A stretch of DNA of 5,274 nt from an uncultured Oscillospiraceae bacterium (GTDB taxonomy: Bacteria; Bacillota; Clostridia; Oscillospirales; Oscillospiraceae). The DNA lies in NCBI GenBank assembly GCA_934668605.1, contig CAKUNY010000143.1, forward strand, positions 1 through 5,274, in the 5' to 3' direction. Each line of letters starts with the position of its first letter. The stretch's first letter is position 1. The notes under the pieces were generated by a model. It was given only the letters and a program-made list of their open reading frames with translations. It was not told the DNA's origin and made no database searches. The position numbers were made by a program, and so were the translations under genes. Shown piece by piece: positions 1-4,590 of this stretch.

Positions 1-305
1 GCGTTATCAATGAAGTTGCTCATGAGTAACCCAAAATTTCCGCCGAACGCGCGCGAAAGGAGCTGCTGCGTCTCGGAATATGCCGCGTCCTGCTTCTGGA
101 TCGCGGGATAATAGAGCCTTGGACGCTCACCCTCGAAGCGCAGAACGCCCTTGTCCGTCATGCGCGAGATGAGCGTCTTGATTGTACTGGCCGACCAATC
201 GGTTGAGCGCTGCAAATTGGAGACGAGCTGCATGAGCGTCTGCGGCGCGTGCCCCCAAAGCGCCTGCAAAACCCGCCATTCGCTGGCGTTGAGCTTATAG
301 TCCAT
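1..305 (-). CDS. BlaI/MecI/CopY-family winged-helix repressor, 3' end cut by window edge
   Basis: Open frame from ATG at 305 that runs off the left edge; 101 residues are visible and no stop is reached. It starts MDYKLNASEWRVLQALW, followed by a winged helix whose recognition region reads DWSASTIKTLISRMTDKGVL (about residues 36-55) and a wing ending in RLYYPAI. This is the classic BlaI/MecI/CopY pattern (W-S-x-x-T-[IV]-x-T-L-[LI]-x-R-[LM]-x-x-K-G). The segment FGGNFGLLMSNFIDN (87-101) matches the start of the family's dimerisation region, and family proteins are about 125-130 residues, so only a short tail is missing. The start is supported by AAGGAGG, with 8 bases between the GGAGG and ATG. 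It lies 39 bases downstream of the lipoprotein stop, so co-transcription is likely. Proteins of this family repress beta-lactamase, mecA or copper-export genes. Which ligand or protease relieves it here is not visible; a CopY-type cysteine tail, if any, would lie outside the window. Confidence 0.9.
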   Translation of the reverse strand, partial: MDYKLNASEWRVLQALWGHAPQTLMQLVSNLQRSTDWSASTIKTLISRMTDKGVLRFEGERPRLYYPAIQKQDAAYSETQQLLSRAFGGNFGLLMSNFIDN

Positions 306-344
306 CGTATGTTCCTCCTTGTTTCGTTGGGATGTATCGCAAAA

Positions 345-1712
345 TCAGCCCCACTGCTCGGTCAGATATAGCTGCACACGCTGATCGATTCGTTCTGCCG
401 TTCTTGCGCCTGCGAACAGATAACTCGTTTCGTCCGCGATCACGCTTGTAATCGCCTCATCGTAATAGGCAAGGCTATGAACATTCTTCTGTAGGTCTGC
501 AAGCCTTTGGATGCCCTTATCGGATGCGCCGTTTGTAAGCGCTTCTTGCAGCGATGCGTCAAATCCGCTTTGAAGCGGAATCCAGCCGCCTCTCGTCGCA
601 TAATAGGCGGACGAAAACAGCAGCTTCAGAAACGCCCAGGCACCGTCTTTTTCCCCGGCCGCCGCCGCAATCGCCATCGGAAGATTCAGATAGAAGCAGC
701 CGCCCGCCGCGTCCGGGTAGCCCGGATAGGAAAGCTCTCCATCAAAAAGCGCGTCCGTTTCCGCGAACTGCTCCGGCGAGAGAAGCTGTGCTTCCAGCTC
801 GCCGCTTTTCCAGGCTGCACCGACAAAGGCGCCGCCTTCCAACGGCGCAAGCGCACTGATGTTGTTGGGAACCAGACCGCAGGTATCGAAGGAAAGAAGC
901 TGCGTCGCCGTCTCTTCCACAATGTTCCACCCGAAGAGCGCCGCCTGCCCGAGCACCAGAGAGTCAAAGCCGGAGTTTTCGCCGGGCAGGAGCTTGCTGT
1001 TATAAAACAAAAGCGGCAGCGTTCCGGTTTTCACAAGTGCATCGCCGTCCAGCTCGTAAAGGCTTCCGGTGCCTTCGCAGTAGGCAATGATCATCCTGTC
1101 AGCTTTCTGAAGAATCGTTGTAATGTCTGTTTCCGCATGCGTTGTATTTACAATCGCACCATCCGGGAGACTGACCGTATAAAGCGTCTCGCCGTCCGTA
1201 AACCAGGCAGTTTCCCCGGAAACAACGAGATTTTCGAATAAATTGCTCTCATTCGCCCAGTCGAGGCGCTTTGCTTCCTGCGCGGCATGAAAAAACCATG
1301 CGGCCGTTCCATCCTCCGCGTCGACTCGTTCGAGATAATACGCCTCGCCGCCCGACACGTCCAGCGCCGTGATATAGCCGCCCTCGGAAAGCGGCAGCCG
1401 GGATTCCTCCGCCGTTTTGTCCGGATCGTACCGGATCAGCCAGTTCGCTTCGACCTCGTTCTGAAAATTCCGCCCCCAGAGATAAACGGAGCCGCCATCT
1501 GCCGCAGCTGCGGACACGATGGAAAGCTTGTCCGAGGAAAAGTATTCCGCGCGGTACCGCGCGGACGAAACCGTCAGCGCGATTGAGGCGGCGGCAGACG
1601 CTTTCTCTTGCCCCACCGGCTTTGAGACGTTCTTCGTCCGCTTCGAGCATGCGCTCAGGAGCAGGACGCAAAGCGCCGGAAGCAGCGCCAAAATCCAGTA
1701 TCTTCTCTTCAT
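345..1712 (-). CDS. Lipoprotein: propeller-like N-terminal half fused to a solute-binding-protein C-terminal module
   Basis: 455 residues, stop TGA at 345-347. The start at 1712 (MKRRYWILALLPALC) is chosen because it opens a lipoprotein signal peptide with lipobox LLSAC (lipidated Cys22) and has a GAGGGGG ribosome binding site. A longer frame to 1832 would read through the promoter and into the upstream terminator region. Residues about 55-300 show repeated short strand patterns such as GGSVYLWGR, GEAYYLERV, GETAWFTDGETLYTVSL and GSLYELDGDAL, as in beta-propeller-like repeats. From about residue 327 the protein resembles the C-terminal end of ABC sugar-type extracellular binding proteins: a YPGYPDAAGG loop, DGAWAFLKLLFSS, GGWIPLQSGF, and a final helix region AITSVIADETSYLFAGARTA followed by RVQLYLTEQ. 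The ligand-binding N-lobe normally preceding this seems absent. It is probably anchored on the outer face of the membrane. No transporter permease is adjacent. Binding, sensing or scaffolding roles are all possible; the function is unknown. Confidence 0.85.
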   Translation of the reverse strand: MKRRYWILALLPALCVLLLSACSKRTKNVSKPVGQEKASAAASIALTVSSARYRAEYFSSDKLSIVSAAAADGGSVYLWGRNFQNEVEANWLIRYDPDKTAEESRLPLSEGGYITALDVSGGEAYYLERVDAEDGTAAWFFHAAQEAKRLDWANESNLFENLVVSGETAWFTDGETLYTVSLPDGAIVNTTHAETDITTILQKADRMIIAYCEGTGSLYELDGDALVKTGTLPLLFYNSKLLPGENSGFDSLVLGQAALFGWNIVEETATQLLSFDTCGLVPNNISALAPLEGGAFVGAAWKSGELEAQLLSPEQFAETDALFDGELSYPGYPDAAGGCFYLNLPMAIAAAAGEKDGAWAFLKLLFSSAYYATRGGWIPLQSGFDASLQEALTNGASDKGIQRLADLQKNVHSLAYYDEAITSVIADETSYLFAGARTAERIDQRVQLYLTEQWG

Positions 1713-1717
1713 AGCCG

Positions 1718-1724
1718 CCCCCTC
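1718..1724 (-). promoter_or_regulatory. Ribosome binding site of the lipoprotein gene
   Basis: On the minus strand GAGGGGG lies 5 bases before the ATG at 1712. It decides the start: the upstream in-frame ATG at 1832 lies inside the preceding gene's terminator hairpin and precedes the promoter. The site directly abuts operator-like palindrome 1725-1740. Confidence 0.75.
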
Positions 1725-1740
1725 GTCTACGTTTGTAGCC
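1725..1740 (-). promoter_or_regulatory. Operator-like palindrome O3, over the predicted transcription start
   Basis: Minus-strand GGCTAC-AAAC-GTAGAC, matching the local consensus GTCTAC-N4-GTAGAC in 11 of 12 half-site bases. The core TACAAACGTA matches the TACAnnTGTA core known for BlaI/MecI/CopY operators except at one base. It begins 2 bases downstream of the -10 box, so it should cover the start of transcription. Its centre (1732.5) is 32 bp from the centre of O2. Assignment to the BlaI-like protein encoded two genes downstream is inference. Confidence 0.75.
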
Positions 1741-1742
1741 TT

Positions 1743-1771
1743 AGGATAGCATAGAAGTCTACTCTTGTCAA
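1743..1771 (-). promoter_or_regulatory. Sigma-A-type promoter of the lipoprotein-repressor operon
   Basis: Minus strand: a perfect -35 box TTGACA (1766-1771), a 17-base spacer, and -10 box TATCCT (1743-1748; 4 of 6 to TATAAT). Transcription should start near 1736, giving a leader of roughly 23 bases before the lipoprotein ATG. The perfect -35 and optimal spacing suggest a strong promoter when not repressed. Operator-like palindromes overlap the -35 box, follow the -10 box, and lie just upstream. Confidence 0.8.
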
Positions 1772-1772
1772 C
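1757..1772 (-). promoter_or_regulatory. Operator-like palindrome O2, overlapping the -35 box
   Basis: Minus-strand GTTGAC-AAGA-GTAGAC. The right half is identical to the consensus half GTAGAC, while the left half matches in 4 of 6 bases because it also forms the -35 box TTGACA. The compromise in the left half is what one would expect of an operator superimposed on a promoter element. A bound repressor here would block sigma-factor access. Centre at 1764.5, 32 bp from O3 and 31 bp from O1. Confidence 0.65.
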
Positions 1773-1787
1773 CGAATCGGCAAAATA

Positions 1788-1803
1788 GTTTACATCCGTA
1801 GAC
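1788..1803 (-). promoter_or_regulatory. Operator-like palindrome O1, upstream of the promoter
   Basis: Minus-strand GTCTAC-GGAT-GTAAAC; 11 of 12 half-site bases fit GTCTAC-N4-GTAGAC. The core, TACGGATGTA (TACATCCGTA on the other strand), differs at one base from TACAnnTGTA. It lies 16 bases upstream of the -35 box and 10 bases past the T-tract of the preceding terminator. Its centre (1795.5) is 31 bp from O2, the same helical face, which would favour cooperative binding. Confidence 0.7.
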
Positions 1804-1813
1804 AAGTTGACGT

Positions 1814-1843
1814 AAAAAAGCAGCGGGGTCACTTCCCCGCTGC
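1814..1843 (-). terminator. Intrinsic terminator of the cwlD-radA-HD unit
   Basis: On the minus strand a 9-bp perfect stem GCAGCGGGG / CCCCGCTGC (arms 1835-1843 and 1820-1828) with a six-base loop AAGTGA is followed immediately by six T (1814-1819). It overlaps the end of the HD-domain gene: the upstream arm encodes its last residues and the stop codon TGA sits in the loop. It separates the housekeeping unit from the repressor-controlled operon that begins directly downstream. Confidence 0.93.
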
Positions 1844-2392
1844 AATCTTGTCGTTCGTATCCTTGAGAATTTCCGCCCGCAGACCCTTCAGATAGTCCGA
1901 AAACTGGACAATGTCGGTCGCATACGTCCGGTTCAGCTCGTATTCGTGCGGCTCCCAGGTGGAAATCGGCGATTCGTTGTGCTGAATGACGGCTTCTAAT
2001 TTGTCGATCGACTTATAGAGCTTCGCTTCCGGCGTCTCGAGCGCGTCCATTTCCGCGTAAAGCGCCGTCATTTCTGACGCATACGGCTCCGGCAGGCGCT
2101 TCACCCAATCGCCGAGCAGCCGCGCCTCCCGGTCCTCATCCGTCTGTGTCTTCTGAAACGTCGGAATATCGCCCGTAAAGCACTCGCCGAGGTCGTGAAT
2201 CAGGCACATTTTGATCACCTTGTCCATGTTGAGCGTCGGGAATTCATCCGTCATGAAATACGCCATCAGCGCCACGCGCCAGCTGTGACTGGCCACATTC
2301 TCAGGCGCACCCTTTGTCGTTGTGCAGTGCCTTGTTTCGTCCTTGAGCTTTTCTGCTACATGCAGAGCGTCCAGCAGTTTCCTTGCCTCCAT
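1829..2392 (-). CDS. HD-domain protein, YfbR/HDDC2-like 5'-deoxynucleotidase candidate
   Basis: 187 residues, ATG at 2392 behind a perfect AAGGAGG placed 7 bases upstream; stop TGA at 1829-1831. Metal-binding HD-superfamily residues are visible in order: His36 in ENVASHSWRVALMA, His66-Asp67 in LIHDLGE, and Asp130 in KSIDKLEAVIQ. The stretch HDLGECFTGDIPT (66-78) is close to the H-D-x-x-E-x-x-T-G-D-[IL]-P-T pattern of YfbR-like and HDDC2-like enzymes (HD_3 type), which dephosphorylate deoxyribonucleoside 5'-monophosphates with a divalent metal. Length is typical for the family. It follows radA by 17 bases, which hold the ribosome binding site, so it is the last gene of that operon. A role in trimming dNMP pools fits next to a recombination protein, but the substrate is inferred from the family and not shown. 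Confidence 0.88.
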   Translation of the reverse strand: MEARKLLDALHVAEKLKDETRHCTTTKGAPENVASHSWRVALMAYFMTDEFPTLNMDKVIKMCLIHDLGECFTGDIPTFQKTQTDEDREARLLGDWVKRLPEPYASEMTALYAEMDALETPEAKLYKSIDKLEAVIQHNESPISTWEPHEYELNRTYATDIVQFSDYLKGLRAEILKDTNDKIAAGK

Positions 2393-2409
2393 CGTCGTTC
2401 CTCCTTCTG

Positions 2410-3771
2410 TTACAGCGCCATTTCAATGGCTTCCCGGATATTTCGCACGCGGATGAGCTCCAGCCCATTGGGGACGATCAGCTGCTTCGTCGAGTGCCGC
2501 GGAACGATGCAGCGCGTAAAGCCGAGTCTTGCCGCCTCCGTGAGCCGCTGCTGCATCGATGTGACCGCGCGCACCTCGCCCGTAAGGCCGACCTCGCCGA
2601 TGGCAAGGGTCTTGGGGTCGATTGGGGCGTCGCGGTGGCTCGAGGCAACGGCCAGCACCAACGCAAGATCCGCCGCAGGCTCGTCCAGATACAAGCCGCC
2701 GATGACGTTTACATACGCGTCGCACATCGAGATATTCAGCCCGCCGCGCTTTTCCGTGACGGCAAGCAGCAGATTCGCGCGGTTAAAATCAAAGCCGTTG
2801 CTCGTCCGGCGCGGGACGTTGAAGCTTGTCCGGCTGACGAGCACCTGAACCTCGGCCAGCACCGGCCGTGTCCCCTCCATCGAGCAGGCCACGCACGTCC
2901 CGGGCGCGTTCAGAGGCCGTCCGGAAAGCAGCATTTCCGACGGATTCGGCACCTCTCGGAGTCCTTCTTCGTCCATTTCAAAGACGCCAATTTCATTTGT
3001 CGAGCCGAAGCGGTTCTTGGCCGCGCGCAGGATCCGGTACCCCATCGCCTGTTCGCCTTCGAAATACAACACGCAGTCGACCATGTGCTCCAGGACCTTC
3101 GGCCCCGCGATTGCGCCCTCCTTGTTGACGTGACCCACGACAAAAACGCTCGTCCCGGTGCTCTTTGCCAGATGCATCAGCCGCATCGTGCAGTCCTTGA
3201 CCTGCGAGACAGAGCCGGGCGCGGAGGTATTGTCGGGCGTAAAGAGCGTCTGAATCGAGTCCGCGATCAGAATGTCGGGGGTTACCTCGCCGAACGCGCT
3301 TAAAATTTCATCAAGGTCAGTCTCCGACAGAACATATAGATTCTCGCTCTCCACCCGCAGCCGGTCGGCACGCATTTTGAGCTGCTGCTCGGATTCCTCG
3401 CCCGAAACGTAAAGAATTTTCTGCGTCTTTCCGAGATACGCGCAGATTTGAAGCAGCAATGTCGATTTGCCGATACCGGGCGCGCCGCCAACTAAGACGA
3501 GAGAGCCCTTCACCCCGCCGCCTCCCAGCACGCGGTCGAGCTCGCCGAGCCCCGTCGAGAACCGGATCTGCCGGTCGGACGCGTCCAGCTCGCGGAGCTT
3601 TTTCGGGCGGCTCGCGGAAAGCTTTGTCCCGACGGATGCTTTGTTTGCCGCGGGCTTTTTGTCTTCAAATTCCACAATGCTGTTCCATGCGCCGCAGGCC
3701 GGGCACTGGCCCTGCCATCTCGGCGTCTCGTTGCCGCATTGGCTGCAGATAAATACGCTTTTTGCCTTCAT
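2410..3771 (-). CDS. radA: DNA repair/recombination protein RadA (Sms)
   Basis: 453 residues (relatives about 450-460), stop TAA. The start at 3771 (MKAKSVFICSQCG) places the N-terminal zinc finger correctly and has AAGGGG 7 bases upstream; a frame continuing to 3894 is only an overlap with cwlD. Domains in order: zinc finger with Cys9, Cys12, Cys23, Cys26; RecA-like ATPase with Walker A GAPGIGKST (96-104) and Walker B ILIAD (Asp171); GHVNKEG (213-219); the RadA-specific KNRFG motif (252-256); and a C-terminal Lon-like domain (about 285-453) in which the Lon catalytic-serine region reads DEPAADLAL, so it is not a protease, as normal for RadA. RadA is a hexameric DNA-driven motor that promotes branch migration during homologous recombination and, in Gram-positives, transformation. 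The ATG overlaps the cwlD stop as ATGA, suggesting translational coupling. All key motifs appear intact. Confidence 0.98.
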   Translation of the reverse strand: MKAKSVFICSQCGNETPRWQGQCPACGAWNSIVEFEDKKPAANKASVGTKLSASRPKKLRELDASDRQIRFSTGLGELDRVLGGGGVKGSLVLVGGAPGIGKSTLLLQICAYLGKTQKILYVSGEESEQQLKMRADRLRVESENLYVLSETDLDEILSAFGEVTPDILIADSIQTLFTPDNTSAPGSVSQVKDCTMRLMHLAKSTGTSVFVVGHVNKEGAIAGPKVLEHMVDCVLYFEGEQAMGYRILRAAKNRFGSTNEIGVFEMDEEGLREVPNPSEMLLSGRPLNAPGTCVACSMEGTRPVLAEVQVLVSRTSFNVPRRTSNGFDFNRANLLLAVTEKRGGLNISMCDAYVNVIGGLYLDEPAADLALVLAVASSHRDAPIDPKTLAIGEVGLTGEVRAVTSMQQRLTEAARLGFTRCIVPRHSTKQLIVPNGLELIRVRNIREAIEMAL

Positions 3772-4478
3772 TGGCTGTCCCCTTCTGTTTCTAAATAACA
3801 GCAAACCGCGCCGCAGATGGCGCCGGCAAGCCTTTGCTGATAGTCTTTTTGCGTGAGCCGTTCGGCCTCCGGTTCGTTCGATAAAAAGCCGCACTCGACC
3901 AGAACGCCCGCGCAGGAGATTTTGTCCATCAGGTAAACGGCCTGCGACGGTTTGGCTCTTCTGTGATTGCCAGGGTCGACACAGGCGCGGAGCACGGCCT
4001 GCATGGCCTCTGCCAGAGCATCGCTCCCCGGCGTTTTCGCGTAAAACACCTGCGCGCCGTGGTACTTTGCCTCCGGGAAAAAGTTCTGGTGGATGCTTAA
4101 AAGCAGCGCGTCCGGCGTGGACTCCACGAGCTTCACGCGGTTTTTGAGGTCGGAAACCTTCTTCTGCTGGATGCTGCCGCCTTCGGTGTAGACCGAAACG
4201 TCCTGCGTCCGCACCATGACCGTCCGCACGCCCGCAAAGCGCAGCAGATCGTCCGCAATTCGCGCAATCTCCAGATTGATCGTGCTCTCCAGAATGCCGG
4301 ATCGGCTCGACGCGCCGCCGTCTTCTCCGCCGTGTCCCGCGTCAATGACCACGGTGACCGGGTTCTTCTCCGAAAACGCAGGCGCGGTTTGATAGAACTT
4401 CCCTGCCGAATAGCCGCACACGGCAAGCACGGCCAAAGCCAACACCGCGCATACCGCAAAAACCGCCGCTTTTTTCAT
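3768..4478 (-). CDS. cwlD: CwlD-like N-acetylmuramoyl-L-alanine amidase (Amidase_3), membrane-anchored
   Basis: 236 residues, close to the length of Bacillus CwlD. The start at 4478 is preferred over the in-frame ATG two codons upstream (4484) because GAGGTG is well spaced only from the former. A short basic N-terminus (MKK) is followed by a hydrophobic signal-anchor (about residues 4-22), then one Amidase_3 domain from about 41. Zinc ligands are visible as His49 (DAGHGGEDGG), Glu64 (GILESTINLE) and His130 (LLSIHQNFF); the catalytic Glu195 is in VLVECGFLSN. No SPOR, SH3 or other wall-binding domain is attached. The family cleaves the amide bond between MurNAc and the stem peptide; CwlD itself acts in making muramic-delta-lactam of the spore cortex. 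Single-domain architecture, anchor and length favour CwlD over vegetative autolysins, but the spore role is inferred. First gene of the unit with radA. Confidence 0.88.
   Translation of the reverse strand: MKKAAVFAVCAVLALAVLAVCGYSAGKFYQTAPAFSEKNPVTVVIDAGHGGEDGGASSRSGILESTINLEIARIADDLLRFAGVRTVMVRTQDVSVYTEGGSIQQKKVSDLKNRVKLVESTPDALLLSIHQNFFPEAKYHGAQVFYAKTPGSDALAEAMQAVLRACVDPGNHRRAKPSQAVYLMDKISCAGVLVECGFLSNEPEAERLTQKDYQQRLAGAICGAVCCYLETEGDSQ
3779..3784 (-). promoter_or_regulatory. Ribosome binding site of radA, inside the end of cwlD
   Basis: Minus-strand AAGGGG with 7 bases to the ATG at 3771. It lies in the last codons of cwlD and supports the short RadA start that places the zinc finger at residue 9. 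Confidence 0.7.
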
Positions 4479-4484
4479 TGCCAT

Positions 4485-4490
4485 CACCTC
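4485..4490 (-). promoter_or_regulatory. Ribosome binding site that decides the cwlD start
   Basis: Minus-strand GAGGTG lies 6 bases before the ATG at 4478 and directly abuts the alternative ATG at 4484. Spacing therefore favours initiation at 4478 (MKKAAVF) rather than at MAMKKAAVF. Confidence 0.7.
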
Positions 4491-4515
4491 ATGGTATCCT
4501 ATGAGGCACAAGGTC

Positions 4516-4544
4516 AGTATATCATATTTTTTCCGCGCTGAAAA
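4516..4544 (-). promoter_or_regulatory. Candidate promoter of the cwlD-radA-HD operon
   Basis: Minus strand: TTTTCA (4539-4544; 4 of 6 to TTGACA), 17-base spacer, TATACT (4516-4521; 5 of 6 to TATAAT). The spacer is A-rich next to the -10 box. The -35 box shares bases with the T-rich tail of the tyrS terminator. A sporulation sigma-factor promoter could lie in the same 112-base gap but none is clear by eye. Confidence 0.6.
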
Positions 4545-4581
4545 GAAGAAGTTCCCCCGCACGAAGCATGTACGGGAGAAC
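4541..4581 (-). terminator. Intrinsic terminator of tyrS
   Basis: Minus-strand hairpin: arm GTTCTCCCGTAC (4570-4581), 7-base loop ATGCTTC, arm GTGCGGGGGAAC (4551-4562); 12 pairs including two G-T wobbles, followed by TTCTTCTTTT (4541-4550). It begins 9 bases after the tyrS stop codon. Confidence 0.9.
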
Positions 4582-4590
4582 TCGGGATGT

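Noticed and set aside
306..344. Possible half operator (TACATCCC on the minus strand) before the BlaI-like gene
   Set aside because: It resembles half of the upstream palindrome but has no second half and no promoter-like boxes; 39 bases are best read as an operon spacer with a ribosome binding site.
507..1241. Plus-strand open frame of 244 codons opposite the lipoprotein gene
   Set aside because: Arg/Lys-rich shadow with no convincing ribosome binding site or domain; the minus-strand gene has promoter, RBS, signal peptide and family similarity.
1713..1832. Forty-codon N-terminal extension of the lipoprotein reading frame
   Set aside because: It spans the promoter, all three operator-like sites and the edge of the upstream terminator; the signal peptide with lipobox starts cleanly at 1712 behind a ribosome binding site.
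2383..3303. Long plus-strand open frame of 306 codons opposite radA
   Set aside because: It is the antisense shadow of radA in GC-rich DNA: the protein has no recognisable motif, is rich in Arg, His and Ala, and radA itself is certain.
3772..3894. Forty-one-codon N-terminal extension of RadA
   Set aside because: It lies entirely inside cwlD in another frame, is arginine-rich shadow sequence, and known RadA proteins begin just before the zinc finger.
4479..4562. Twenty-eight-residue extension of the amidase
   Set aside because: It reads through the candidate promoter and the tyrS terminator hairpin, and the well-spaced ribosome binding site points to 4478.
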